From positions 24,416-88,415 of the forward strand of contig CALZBR010000004.1 of assembly GCA_945621435.1 (NCBI GenBank): a DNA stretch of 64,000 nt, read 5' to 3'. Positions 29,931 to 40,305 of this stretch are shown here, piece by piece. The notes below the pieces were generated by a model, which saw nothing but the letters and a program-made list of their open reading frames with translations, made no database searches and had not been told where the DNA came from. The position numbers were made by a program, and so were the translations under genes. The stretch's first letter is position 1, and each line of letters opens with the position of its first letter. This DNA comes from an uncultured Lachnospiraceae bacterium (GTDB lineage Bacteria; Bacillota; Clostridia; Lachnospirales; Lachnospiraceae).

Positions 29931-30908
29931 ATGTGCAAGGTGACGGTGATAATCCCGAACTACAACGGAATAAAGTTTCTTGGGGAATGTCTGGAGGCAT
30001 TGTTTTCTCAGGAGCCCGGCACCCCGGAATTTGATGTGCTGGTAGTGGATAACGGCTCCACAGATGGAAGCAGGGAGCTTCTGCAGGAGCGGTATCCTCA
30101 GGTGCAGACTCTTTTGCTCCAAGAGAATACAGGTTTTTGTCATGCGGTAAACGTGGGTATCGGGCAGGCTGAATCGCCCTATGTCATCCTGTTGAACAAT
30201 GACACGAAAGTAAAAAGCAGATTTGTCAGCTCCCTCCTTCGGGAAATAGAGAATAAGCCGGACGCCTTTGCTGTCAGCGCAAGGATGCTGATGTGGGACA
30301 AGCCTGAGCTGTTGGATGATGCCGGAGATCAGTACTGCGTTCTGGGCTGGGCGTATGCCAGAGGAAAAGGAAAAGCAGCCACAAAATACGATAAGCCCTG
30401 CAGGGTCTTTTCAGCCTGTGGCGGTGCGGCAATCTACCGAAGAAGCATCTTTGAGGAAATCGGATTCTTTGATGAAGAACACTTTGCTTATCTGGAAGAT
30501 CTGGACATCTGTTATCGGGCGAGAATCTACGGATATTGCAGCTATTATCAGCCGGAAGCGGAAGTGATTCATTTCGGAAGCGCTTCCAGCGGCTCACGCT
30601 ATAATCTCTGGAAGACAGAGCTCGCGGCGGCAAACAGCGTGTATGTCACCTGCAAGAACATGCCGCTGCTTCAGTGGCTTTGGAATCTGCCTTTTTTGCT
30701 GTTGGGATGGCTGATCAAATATCTCTTTTTTGTCAGGAAAAAAATGGGAAAAGCTTATTTGAAAGGTCTGAAAAATGGTTTTCGGAAGTCTCTTTCCGCT
30801 TCCGGAAGAGCACATAAAGTGCGGTTTCAGGTGAAAAATCTGCCTGCCTATCTGGCGATTCAGGGCCAATTGTATTTGAATGTTCTTCGAATTCTTAAGA
30901 AATCTTAA
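29931..30908 (+). CDS. Family 2 glycosyltransferase (rhamnosyltransferase-like)
   Basis: VTVIIPNYNGIKFLGECLEAL, VVDNGSTDGS, ILLNNDTKV, FFAYLEDLDICYRARIYGY-like block. Confidence 0.92.
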   Translation: MCKVTVIIPNYNGIKFLGECLEALFSQEPGTPEFDVLVVDNGSTDGSRELLQERYPQVQTLLLQENTGFCHAVNVGIGQAESPYVILLNNDTKVKSRFVSSLLREIENKPDAFAVSARMLMWDKPELLDDAGDQYCVLGWAYARGKGKAATKYDKPCRVFSACGGAAIYRRSIFEEIGFFDEEHFAYLEDLDICYRARIYGYCSYYQPEAEVIHFGSASSGSRYNLWKTELAAANSVYVTCKNMPLLQWLWNLPFLLLGWLIKYLFFVRKKMGKAYLKGLKNGFRKSLSASGRAHKVRFQVKNLPAYLAIQGQLYLNVLRILKKS

Positions 30909-30966
30909 GAAATAGCTTCATAAATTTATAAGTTGTTATTGTTATACTAATCTAGTATTCTATTTT

Positions 30967-32385
30967 GTGGGGCAGGCTATGATAAAAGATAATCAGAAAG
31001 TTTTTAACCGATTAATGGTGATTATTGATGCCGCCATCACAACGGCATCCTTTATGCTGGCATATTTTTTTAAGTTTTATGTTTTGAACGACGGACCGGG
31101 TCCGGGAGTTCTGCCGGCAGAAGTATATTTCAGACTGTGCTTTTATATTATACCGGGGTACATGCTGATTTATGCCATTTGCAATATTTATGCGCCGAAG
31201 CGGACCGTAAGGAACAGATATGAGGTGTTCGGCATTGTCAAGGCCAATACCATCGGTATTTTCGCACTGATTATTCTGCTGTATATGATCATCCGTGAAA
31301 TCAACATTTCCCGTTCGGTCATGGCTTTTTTTTATGCGTTCAATATTGTTCTGACGTCCGGATTCCGGATTGCTTTGAGAAAAGGACTCAGGACAATAAG
31401 AAAAAAAGGTTACAATCTCAGGCATATTCTGATTGTGGGTTATTCCAGGGCCACCGAGGAATATATTGACAGACTGGCTGACAATCCGCAATGGGGATAT
31501 GCAGCGGTGGGAATCCTGGACAATCATGTACCTGCCGGAACCGTCTACAAAGGCGTAAAAGTATTGGGGAGTCTGGGAAATCTGGAGATTATCCTGCCGG
31601 AGAACAAGCTGGACGAGATCGCGATTACGCTGCCTCTGAAGGATTACGAATATCTTGAAGATATCGTGGGAATCTGTGAAAAATCCGGAGTGCATACGAA
31701 GTTTATTCCCGATTACAACAGTCTGATTCCCGGCAAACCATACACGGAAGATTTGATGGGGTTGCCGGTGATTAATATCCGCCATGTTCCGTTGACAAAT
31801 ACAGGAAATATGCTGATTAAGCGGCTGGTGGATATTGTGGGTTCCCTGGTGGGAATTATTCTGACCTCTCCCATTATGCTGCTGGCGGCTGTCCTGGTAA
31901 AGTGCAGCAGTCCCGGACCTGTGATTTTCAAGCAGGAACGGGTAGGACTTCACAACAGACCTTTTTATATGTATAAATTCCGCAGCATGCGCCCGCAGGC
32001 TCCCGGTGAGGAGAAGAAGGGTTGGACGGTGAAGAATGATCCCAGAGTCACCGGAATCGGTAAGGTGCTGCGTAGAACCAGCATTGACGAGCTTCCACAG
32101 CTTTTCAACATTCTGATAGGAGACATGAGCCTGGTGGGTCCCAGACCTGAGAGACCCCAGTTTGTGGAGAAATTTAAAGAAGAGATTCCCAGATATATGG
32201 TGAAGCATCAGGTGAGACCGGGGCTGACCGGCTGGGCACAGGTAAATGGTCTGCGGGGAGATACCTCCATTCGCAAAAGGGTGGAATATGATATTTACTA
32301 TATTGAGAACTGGACCTTATGGTTTGATATAAAGATAATTTTTATGACCTTTTTTACAGGGTTCATTAATAAAAATGCATACTAA
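30967..32385 (+). CDS. Polyprenyl-phosphate sugar phosphotransferase (bacterial sugar transferase with N-terminal TM/CoA-binding-like region)
   Basis: KRLVDIVGSLVGIILTSPIML, KQERVGLHNRPFYMYKFRSM, LRRTSIDELPQLFNILIGDMSLVGPRPE, VRPGLTGWAQVNG. Confidence 0.94.
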   Translation: MGQAMIKDNQKVFNRLMVIIDAAITTASFMLAYFFKFYVLNDGPGPGVLPAEVYFRLCFYIIPGYMLIYAICNIYAPKRTVRNRYEVFGIVKANTIGIFALIILLYMIIREINISRSVMAFFYAFNIVLTSGFRIALRKGLRTIRKKGYNLRHILIVGYSRATEEYIDRLADNPQWGYAAVGILDNHVPAGTVYKGVKVLGSLGNLEIILPENKLDEIAITLPLKDYEYLEDIVGICEKSGVHTKFIPDYNSLIPGKPYTEDLMGLPVINIRHVPLTNTGNMLIKRLVDIVGSLVGIILTSPIMLLAAVLVKCSSPGPVIFKQERVGLHNRPFYMYKFRSMRPQAPGEEKKGWTVKNDPRVTGIGKVLRRTSIDELPQLFNILIGDMSLVGPRPERPQFVEKFKEEIPRYMVKHQVRPGLTGWAQVNGLRGDTSIRKRVEYDIYYIENWTLWFDIKIIFMTFFTGFINKNAY

Positions 32386-32400
32386 ATAAGGAGAAACATT

Positions 32401-33543
32401 ATGGCTACAAATTTAAAACCGACATCAACAAAAAGTAAGAGCAAGATGATCGTATTTGCAATTGAGATTATTGTAATCCTCGCCATGCTTGCAATTCTGT
32501 ATCTTGTACTCAGCAGGAAACCGGAAGAACAGCCTCTGGTTACCGTACTGGACGAAGAGGAGATCAAGCCCGACAACAAGGTACAGCAGGAAATCGAAAA
32601 TGGTACCAGTAAAATGCTTGGATATAAGAATATCGCATTGTTCGGCGTCGATGCTCTGAGCAGAGATCAGATTACCAAGAACAGCCGAAGCGACAGTATC
32701 ATGATCGCAAGTATCAACATGGACAACGGTGATATCAAGCTTGTCAGCGTATACCGTGACTCATACCTCAATATCGGTACGGACAGTTATCAGAAATGTA
32801 ATGCCGCTTATGCCAAGGGTGGTGCTGAGCAGGCCGTTAAGATGTTGAACAATAATCTGGACCTGTACATTAAGGACTTTGTAGCAGTTGGCTATAATGC
32901 GGTAATTGACCTGATTGACGGTCTTGGCGGTATTTATATTGACGTAGATAAGGAAGAGCTGAAGTACATCAATGACTATCAGATCAGTATTGTTGCTGCA
33001 TGGAAATATGGTCTGAATATCACAGAGAGTACCCCTCCTGAGGCATTCAATGTGGTAAAGAGCAGTGACTATGTTAAATTGACTGAGCCCGGTTATCAGC
33101 TGTTGAATGGTTTGCAGGCTACTGCATACTGCCGTATCCGTCGTACCGCAGGAAGCGACTATAAGCGTACTGAGCGTCAAAGAGAAGTGTTGAAGGCAAT
33201 TGAAACCCAGGCTAAGAAAATGAATGTTGCTGATCTGACCAAGATCTTCAACAATGTGATCGGAAACGTATACACCAATATCAGCACAGAGGATTTACTG
33301 GCGCTGCTGGAAAAGATTGCAGATTATCAGATTGTAGATGAAGATGGCTTCCCGCAGGCTGATTTGCGTACAGCGGCTCCTATTGGAGCAAAGGGTGACT
33401 GTGTTGTGCCCAGAGACCTTGTTAAGAACGTAGTATGGCTGCATGAATTCCTGTTCGAAGAACAGAATTATGAAGTCAGTGACACTGTAAAAGAATACAG
33501 TGAGAAGATAAAATCTGATACAGACAGATACTTCGGCAATTGA
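32401..33543 (+). CDS. LytR-CpsA-Psr (LCP) family protein
   Basis: IALFGVDA, SDSIMIASINMDNGDIKLVSVYRDSYLNI, RIRRTAGSDYKRTERQREVL. Confidence 0.95.
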   Translation: MATNLKPTSTKSKSKMIVFAIEIIVILAMLAILYLVLSRKPEEQPLVTVLDEEEIKPDNKVQQEIENGTSKMLGYKNIALFGVDALSRDQITKNSRSDSIMIASINMDNGDIKLVSVYRDSYLNIGTDSYQKCNAAYAKGGAEQAVKMLNNNLDLYIKDFVAVGYNAVIDLIDGLGGIYIDVDKEELKYINDYQISIVAAWKYGLNITESTPPEAFNVVKSSDYVKLTEPGYQLLNGLQATAYCRIRRTAGSDYKRTERQREVLKAIETQAKKMNVADLTKIFNNVIGNVYTNISTEDLLALLEKIADYQIVDEDGFPQADLRTAAPIGAKGDCVVPRDLVKNVVWLHEFLFEEQNYEVSDTVKEYSEKIKSDTDRYFGN

Positions 33544-34478
33544 TGATGAGTAAGATAGATGTGATCATTCCGCTTTATAAGCCGGATAAAACCCTGTTTA
33601 AGCTGCTGGATAGTCTGAACCATCAGACCAGACCGGTTCAGAAAATCATTCTGATGAATACGGGTAAGGTGTATTTTGAAGAGCTGATACAGGGTATGGA
33701 TTTTAGCGATAAATATCCGAATGTTGAGATTTATCATCTTGAGAAAAATGAGTTTAATCACGGTGGAACAAGACATGAGGGAGTGCTCCGTTCCGATGGA
33801 GATATCTTCCTCATGATGACGCAGGATGCCATACCGGCGGATGAGTATCTCGTTGAGAAGCTCACCGCCAATCTCCGTGGGAATGTGGCTGTGGCTTACG
33901 GCAGACAGCTTCCGGCAGAGGACAGTACTGTGGAAGAAAGAATTTCCAGGCTGTTCAATTATCCGGATAAGTCCCGGATCAAAACAAAAGCTGATCTGGA
34001 GACACTCGGCATTAAGACTTTTTTTTGTTCCAACGTATGTGCGGCATACCGACGGGAAATCTACGATGCATTAAAGGGATTTACCCGTCATACTCTGTTT
34101 AATGAGGATATGATTTACGCGGCGGGAGCCGTGAAGAAGGGGTATGGAATTGCCTATGAATCGGATGCGCGAGTGATACATTCCCATAACTTTACCAACA
34201 TGCAACAGTTGCGCCGGAATTTTGACCTGGGTGTTTCCCAGGCACAGCATCCGGAAGTGTTCTCCGGAATACCTTCGGAGTCGGAAGGAAAAAAGCTTGT
34301 CAAGGTTACCTGCAGACAGCTGTGTAAGGAAGGAAAATGGTATAGGATTCCCGGTTTTTTCATTCAATGCTGTTTTAAGTATACGGGATATCTGTTGGGA
34401 AAACATTATAAGAAATTGCCCGGGAGATGGATTTTATATCTGACATCTGACAAAGAATACTGGAAGGAAAGGGATTAA
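33543..34478 (+). CDS. Family 2 glycosyltransferase (rhamnosyltransferase-like)
   Basis: IDVIIPLYKPDKTLFKLLDSLNHQTRPVQKIILMNTG, NEFNHGGTRHEG, MTQDAIPAD. Confidence 0.9.
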   Translation: MMSKIDVIIPLYKPDKTLFKLLDSLNHQTRPVQKIILMNTGKVYFEELIQGMDFSDKYPNVEIYHLEKNEFNHGGTRHEGVLRSDGDIFLMMTQDAIPADEYLVEKLTANLRGNVAVAYGRQLPAEDSTVEERISRLFNYPDKSRIKTKADLETLGIKTFFCSNVCAAYRREIYDALKGFTRHTLFNEDMIYAAGAVKKGYGIAYESDARVIHSHNFTNMQQLRRNFDLGVSQAQHPEVFSGIPSESEGKKLVKVTCRQLCKEGKWYRIPGFFIQCCFKYTGYLLGKHYKKLPGRWILYLTSDKEYWKERD

Positions 34479-34480
34479 TT

Positions 34481-36307
34481 ATGTGCGGTATTGTAGGATA
34501 TATCGGTAATCAGCAGGCTGCGCCAATCATTCTGGATGGATTGGCAAAACTGGAATACAGAGGTTATGATTCTGCCGGTGTCGCAGTGTATGATGGGGAG
34601 AAGATTCAGGCACAGAAGGCCACCGGTCGTCTGAAGGTACTGGAGAATCTGACCAGGGGTGGAGAGACATTACCCGGAACAGCAGGTATCGGACATACAA
34701 GATGGGCAACCCATGGTGCGCCCAGTGATGTGAATGCACATCCTCATCTGAATACGGCAGGTACCATTGCTGTGGTACACAATGGGATTATTGAGAACTA
34801 TATCCCCCTGAAAAAGAAAATGATGGATAAGGGATATGTATTTCAATCAGAGACAGATACAGAGGTGCTGGCTCACCTGCTGGATTATTATTACAAGGGC
34901 AATCCTTTAGAGGCTGTCACAAAGGTGCTTCACAGAGTGGAGGGCTCCTATGCCCTTGGAATCGTATTTGCGGATCATCCCGATGAGCTCTTTGCGGCAA
35001 GAAAGGACAGTCCTTTGATCGTGGGTAAGAATGACAGCGGCTGCTTTATCGCTTCCGATGTGCCTGCCATTTTGAAGTATACCAGAACCGTGTACTACAT
35101 GGAGAATCAGGAAGTAGCGGTGCTGGGCAAGGATGACCTTAAGTTCTATTCCGTAGATGAAGAAGAGCTTACCAAGGAGTCCGTGAGGATTGATTGGGAT
35201 GCGGATGCAGCGGAAAAGGGCGGTTATGAGCACTTCATGCTGAAGGAAATGTACGAGCAGCCCAAGACCATTGCAGATACCATATCGCCCAGAATCCATG
35301 AGAATGATATCGTTATTGATGAGCTCAACATGAGTGATGATGAGCTCAAGGCAGTGAAAAAGATACATATTGTTGCTTGTGGTTCCGCTTATCATACCGG
35401 TGTGACCGCGAAATATGTACTGGAGAACCTGGTTCGTATTCCCGTGGAGGTGGATGTTGCCAGTGAATTCCGTTATCGTGACCCCATCCTGGAAGAAGGC
35501 AGTATGGTAATCGTCATCAGCCAGTCCGGTGAGACCGCAGATACCCTGGCAGCCCTCAGAGAGTCCAAAGCAAGAGGCTTCAAGGTGCTGGGGATTGTGA
35601 ATGTGGTGGGAAGCTCCATTGCCAGAGAAGCAGACGCCTGTCTGTATACCTGGGCAGGACCGGAGATCGCGGTGGCAACCACCAAGGCCTACAGCGCACA
35701 GCTGGTGGCACTGTATATGCTGGCAATGAAGATGGCAAAGGTTCGCGGAACCATTGATGACAATAGATTTGGGAAGCTTCTGGCTGACCTCAGATGTCTG
35801 CCGGATCAGATTGAACTCCTGCTCGGTCAGAAGGGTAAGATTCAACACTTTGCCAACCGTTATCTGGGAGCCAGGGATATTTTCTTCATCGGCAGAGGTA
35901 TTGACTATGCAATTTCTCTGGAGGGCTCACTGAAGCTGAAGGAAATCTCCTATATTCATTCTGAGGCATATGCGGCGGGTGAACTGAAGCACGGAACCAT
36001 TTCCCTGATTGAAGACGGTACTCTGGTTGTGGCATTGTCTACACAGCCTTCTCTTTACCAGAAGACCATCAGCAATGTGGTTGAGGTAAAGGCGAGAGGA
36101 GCCTTTGTTATGGCTGTAACCAATGAGGAAAATAAGGCGATGGAGAAGGCTTCCGATTATGTGATTTACATTCCGGAGACGGATCCCTGCTTTGCCAATT
36201 CTCTGGCAATTATTCCTCTGCAGCTTTTTGCGTATTATGTGGCTGTGGGCAGGGGCTGTGATGTCGACAAGCCCAGAAATCTGGCAAAATCCGTTACCGT
36301 GGAATAA
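34481..36307 (+). CDS. glmS: Glutamine--fructose-6-phosphate aminotransferase (isomerizing)
   Basis: MCGIVGYIGNQQAAPIILDGLAKLEYRGYDSAGVA; SIS domains; C-term DKPRNLAKSVTVE. Confidence 0.98.
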   Translation: MCGIVGYIGNQQAAPIILDGLAKLEYRGYDSAGVAVYDGEKIQAQKATGRLKVLENLTRGGETLPGTAGIGHTRWATHGAPSDVNAHPHLNTAGTIAVVHNGIIENYIPLKKKMMDKGYVFQSETDTEVLAHLLDYYYKGNPLEAVTKVLHRVEGSYALGIVFADHPDELFAARKDSPLIVGKNDSGCFIASDVPAILKYTRTVYYMENQEVAVLGKDDLKFYSVDEEELTKESVRIDWDADAAEKGGYEHFMLKEMYEQPKTIADTISPRIHENDIVIDELNMSDDELKAVKKIHIVACGSAYHTGVTAKYVLENLVRIPVEVDVASEFRYRDPILEEGSMVIVISQSGETADTLAALRESKARGFKVLGIVNVVGSSIAREADACLYTWAGPEIAVATTKAYSAQLVALYMLAMKMAKVRGTIDDNRFGKLLADLRCLPDQIELLLGQKGKIQHFANRYLGARDIFFIGRGIDYAISLEGSLKLKEISYIHSEAYAAGELKHGTISLIEDGTLVVALSTQPSLYQKTISNVVEVKARGAFVMAVTNEENKAMEKASDYVIYIPETDPCFANSLAIIPLQLFAYYVAVGRGCDVDKPRNLAKSVTVE

Positions 36308-36412
36308 TGCCCGGATAGTATTTTATAACAGATTTTTCATAAGGAAAACACATTTCCGTCACAAATGGAGTCTATACTCGGTTACATAAGAAAAGAAAGA
36401 GAGGTAATCCAT

Positions 36413-37780
36413 ATGTACGAAAATGAAAAAAATACTGCCGGCAATGCAGAAAACACTGCTAACAATATAAATCCTTATTATGATTATAATGCTGCTTCCG
36501 CCTATGAAAACAAACAGGACAAACGTAAGGCAAAGAAGGAAAAGAAGAAAGAACGCAGATCCGGAATGGGTGTCGTGAGAAAAGTGATTTTATGTGCATC
36601 CCTGGGACTGTGCTTCGGTGTCTTTTCGGCAGCCGGATTTTACGGAGTGCGCTATGCCGCAGACCGCTGGCTTCCCAGGCAGGAAGTACCTGTGGAAGCC
36701 GGAGACAGTAAGGTTGACAGCGTGATTCTTCCTTTTGACGGTGAATACACTACCAATCAGATCACCTATGTACAGGATGACATTACAGGTACCGTAAACA
36801 GTGTGATGCCTGCCATGGTCTCCATCATCAACAATTATACGGATATGAGTATAAATATGTGGGGACAGACATATACCAGACCGAGCGTTTCCAGCGGTTC
36901 CGGTATCATTGTCGGGGAGACCGAGGAAGAGCTGTTGATTGCAACCAATAATCATGTGGTGGCTTCTGCCGACAAACTGGAGATTACATTTATTGACGGA
37001 AGTACAGCAGAAGCCGTGATCAAAGGAACGGATGAGGATATGGATCTCGCAGTGATCGCGGTTCCCGTGTCAAAACTGTCCGATGAGACCAAGGCAGCGA
37101 TTGCCGTTGCGGTTCTGGGGGACAGTGACAATCTGCAGCTCGGTGAGCCTGTCATTGCCATTGGAAATGCATTGGGATATGGACAGTCTGTTACGGATGG
37201 TATCATCAGTGCACTGAATCGTGAGATCGAGACGGAAAACGGCGCTACAGGGACCTTTATCCAGACCAATGCAGCAATCAATCCCGGTAATTCCGGCGGT
37301 GCGCTGCTGAATATCCGGGGGGAAGTCATCGGTATCAATTCCAATAAAATCGGCGGCTCCGTCATCGAGGGTATGGGATATGCGATTCCCATCAGTGCGG
37401 CCAGACCGATTCTTGCAGAGCTCATGGAGCGTGAGACACGAACAGAGAAGCTGGATGAGGATGAGATCGGGTATATCGGTATTACCATGCAGACCATCAG
37501 CAGCGATATCGCTTCAGTCTACGGCTGGCCCAAGGGCGTATGCGTCATTGAGATTGCAGAAGGAAGTCCTGCGGATAAGTCAGATCTGCTGAAGGGTGAT
37601 ATCATTGTGAAGTTTAACGGACAGAGGATTTCTCTTGCTACTGATTTACAGTCTGTCCTTCAATATTACAGAGCCGGCGAGACGGTAACGCTTACCGTGA
37701 AGCGTCTGATCAACGGGGAGTACGAGGATGTAGATGTGGAGCTCACTCTGGGGGAGCGTCCCAAGGAGCTTGGAAAATAA
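36413..37780 (+). CDS. HtrA/DegP-like trypsin-family serine protease with PDZ domain
   Basis: ATNNHVVASADKLEITF, DMDLAVIAV, INPGNSGGALLNIRGEVIGIN, PDZ-like C-term; N-terminal TM. Confidence 0.93.
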   Translation: MYENEKNTAGNAENTANNINPYYDYNAASAYENKQDKRKAKKEKKKERRSGMGVVRKVILCASLGLCFGVFSAAGFYGVRYAADRWLPRQEVPVEAGDSKVDSVILPFDGEYTTNQITYVQDDITGTVNSVMPAMVSIINNYTDMSINMWGQTYTRPSVSSGSGIIVGETEEELLIATNNHVVASADKLEITFIDGSTAEAVIKGTDEDMDLAVIAVPVSKLSDETKAAIAVAVLGDSDNLQLGEPVIAIGNALGYGQSVTDGIISALNREIETENGATGTFIQTNAAINPGNSGGALLNIRGEVIGINSNKIGGSVIEGMGYAIPISAARPILAELMERETRTEKLDEDEIGYIGITMQTISSDIASVYGWPKGVCVIEIAEGSPADKSDLLKGDIIVKFNGQRISLATDLQSVLQYYRAGETVTLTVKRLINGEYEDVDVELTLGERPKELGK

Positions 37781-37822
37781 GAAACAAAATGTTGTCAAGT
37801 GATACAACGTTAATTTTTAATA

Positions 37823-37852
37823 GGGGGCATGGCCGCAGGCTGTGCCCCTTTA
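37823..37852 (+). terminator. Probable rho-independent terminator
   Basis: GGGGCATGGC-CGCAG-GCTGTGCCCC followed by TTTA. Confidence 0.65.
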
Positions 37853-37952
37853 CTTGAAATCAGCACCTGGATATGCTATGATAAATAAGTTCTATGTGAT
37901 TCATAAATTGCATTTTGCAGCATTCGTCGGCAGGATGAAGAAACGAGGAATT

Positions 37953-39500
37953 ATGTCGGATTATAAGGATTTTGAAGATATGAAACAGGAAGAAGAATGG
38001 AAGAACCGGGACAGTTCGGAACAGAATGATTCGGAGAAAGATTCTTCCGAGAAGAATGAAGTGAAGGAGAATGAGAAAGGGCAGGATACCGACAAGAACG
38101 AATACGAGGATGTCTGCTTTATCTGCCGCCGCCCGGAGAGCAAGGCGGGCAGGATGTTCAAGCTCCCCAACAGTATCTGTGTCTGCGATGACTGTATGCA
38201 CAAGACCATGGAGACGGTCAGTCAGTTTGATTATCAGGGAATGCTGAACAATCCTCAGCTGAACAAAGAGATGGAAGAGCTGACAAGACAGGGGGGATTT
38301 CCCAATATCAGCTTTGTGAATCTTGCAGACCTGCAGGGTACCGGCGGGATTCCAAACAAACAGAAACTGAAAAAGAAAAAGGCCGGAGAACAGTCTGCTC
38401 CCGTCATCAATATCAAGGATATCCCGGCACCCCACAAGATTAAGGCGAGCCTGGACGAATATATCGTGGGTCAGGAACACGCCAAAAAGGTAATCTCCGT
38501 GGCAGTGTACAATCACTATAAGCGTGTGGCTACAGGCACCATGGACGAGATTGAGATAGAGAAGTCCAACATGCTGATGATTGGACCTACCGGGTGCGGT
38601 AAGACTTATCTGGTAAGGACGTTGGCCAGGCTCTTGGATGTGCCTTTGGCAATTGCGGATGCCACTTCGCTGACAGAGGCGGGATATATCGGTGATGACA
38701 TTGAATCAGTGGTTTCCAAGCTCCTTGCGGCTGCCGGCAACGATATCGAGAAAGCGGAGAGAGGCATCATCTTCATCGATGAGATTGACAAGATTGCCAA
38801 GAAGAAAAATACCACCACAAGGGATGTCAGCGGCGAGAGTGTACAGCAGGGGATGCTGAAGCTCCTGGAGGGAGCTGAGGTGGAAGTACCCGTAGGCGCC
38901 AACAGCAAGAATGCCATGGTGCCCCTTGCTACCGTGAATACCAGGAATATTCTGTTTATCTGTGGTGGTGCCTTCCCGGATCTGGAGGAGATTATTAAGG
39001 AGCGTCTGTCCAAGTCTGCATCCATCGGGTTCAATTCTGAATTGAAGGACAAGTATGACAAGGACAAGAATATTTTGTCCAAGGTGACAGTGGAGGATAT
39101 CAGAAAGTTTGGTATGATCCCTGAGTTCATCGGACGTCTTCCCGTGATCTACACCCTGGAGGGTCTGACCAAGGATATGATGGTAAAGATCCTGAAGGAG
39201 CCCAAGAATGCAATTCTCAAGCAGTATCAGAAGCTGCTGGAGCTGGACGAGGTAAAGCTGGAATTCACTGATGATGCGCTGGAAGCCATCGCAGAGAAGG
39301 CCATGCAGAGAGATACCGGAGCCAGAGCCCTGCGTTCCATTATTGAGGAGTTCATGCTGGATATCATGTATGAGATTCCCAAGGACGACAATATCGGAAG
39401 GGTTACCATTACCAGAGAGTATATCGAAGGAACGGGGGGACCCGTGATTGATATCCGGGGAAATCAGCTTTTGGAAGGACCCGTAGAGAAAAAAGAATGA
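37953..39500 (+). CDS. clpX: ATP-dependent Clp protease ATP-binding subunit ClpX
   Basis: Zinc finger CFICRRPESKAGRMFKLPNSICVCDDC; Walker A GPTGCGKT; FIDEIDKIA; MIPEFIGRLPV; GARALRSIIEEFMLDIMYE. Confidence 0.97.
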   Translation: MSDYKDFEDMKQEEEWKNRDSSEQNDSEKDSSEKNEVKENEKGQDTDKNEYEDVCFICRRPESKAGRMFKLPNSICVCDDCMHKTMETVSQFDYQGMLNNPQLNKEMEELTRQGGFPNISFVNLADLQGTGGIPNKQKLKKKKAGEQSAPVINIKDIPAPHKIKASLDEYIVGQEHAKKVISVAVYNHYKRVATGTMDEIEIEKSNMLMIGPTGCGKTYLVRTLARLLDVPLAIADATSLTEAGYIGDDIESVVSKLLAAAGNDIEKAERGIIFIDEIDKIAKKKNTTTRDVSGESVQQGMLKLLEGAEVEVPVGANSKNAMVPLATVNTRNILFICGGAFPDLEEIIKERLSKSASIGFNSELKDKYDKDKNILSKVTVEDIRKFGMIPEFIGRLPVIYTLEGLTKDMMVKILKEPKNAILKQYQKLLELDEVKLEFTDDALEAIAEKAMQRDTGARALRSIIEEFMLDIMYEIPKDDNIGRVTITREYIEGTGGPVIDIRGNQLLEGPVEKKE

Positions 39501-39534
39501 ATACGATTCAACGAATGGGAAAGGGATTGACACA

Positions 39535-40305
39535 ATGAAGGAGAAATGCACAGCCGTTGTAATATCTCAGGTGCAGCTTGCACCTGGCATATATGATATG
39601 TGGTTGGAAACAAAGCTGGCCGGCAGCGCCGTGCCGGGACAGTTTATCGGCGTATATACAAAGGACAAGAGCAGATTGCTTCCGCGTCCCATCAGTATCT
39701 GTGAGGTCAGAGAAGACAAAAAGGCATTGAGAATCGTTTATCGTGTTGCAGGTGCGGGAACAGAGGAATTCGCCGGATACAAAGCAGGTGATGCCGTGGA
39801 AGTGCTGGGGACACTCGGAAACGGTTTCCCCTTGGAAGAGGCAGAGGGAAAGAAAGTATTCCTCATGGGTGGCGGTATCGGCGTTCCGCCCATCCTGGAG
39901 CTTGCAAAGCGCATGAATGCAGAGAAGCAGATTATTATGGGCTATCGTGACAGTCAGACTTTCCTGAGAGAAGATTTTGAGAAGTATGGCAAGGTATATA
40001 TCGCCACAGAGGATGGCAGTGTGGGCACCCGCGGGAATGTCATGCACGCCATTGCAGAGAATGCTCTGGAGGCAGACGTGATTTTTGCCTGCGGTCCCAT
40101 GCCCATGCTCCGGGCAATCAAGACCTATGCCGCAGAACACGGCATCAAGGCATACATTTCCCTGGAGGAGCATATGGCCTGTGGTGTTGGAGCGTGTCTG
40201 GGTTGTGTGGTAAAAACAAAAGAAAAGGATCATCATTCCCACGTTAATAATGCGCGCATTTGTACGGATGGACCCGTCTTTGAAGCAGGGGAGGTAGAAA
40301 TATGA
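39535..40305 (+). CDS. pyrK: Dihydroorotate dehydrogenase electron transfer subunit
   Basis: PGQFIGVYTKDKSRLLPRPISICE; GGGIGVPPILELAK; C-term Cys cluster MACGVGACLGCV. Confidence 0.95.
   Translation: MKEKCTAVVISQVQLAPGIYDMWLETKLAGSAVPGQFIGVYTKDKSRLLPRPISICEVREDKKALRIVYRVAGAGTEEFAGYKAGDAVEVLGTLGNGFPLEEAEGKKVFLMGGGIGVPPILELAKRMNAEKQIIMGYRDSQTFLREDFEKYGKVYIATEDGSVGTRGNVMHAIAENALEADVIFACGPMPMLRAIKTYAAEHGIKAYISLEEHMACGVGACLGCVVKTKEKDHHSHVNNARICTDGPVFEAGEVEI

Noticed and set aside
30893-30914. CTTAAGAAAT tandem 10-bp repeat at the end of the GT gene
   Set aside because: Short and A/T-rich, overlaps the stop codon; likely chance or slippage
31012-32208. 398-aa minus-strand ORF
   Set aside because: Antisense shadow of the sugar phosphotransferase gene
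34400-34481. glmS ribozyme
   Set aside because: No untranslated space upstream of glmS, and I could not recognise the ribozyme core by eye
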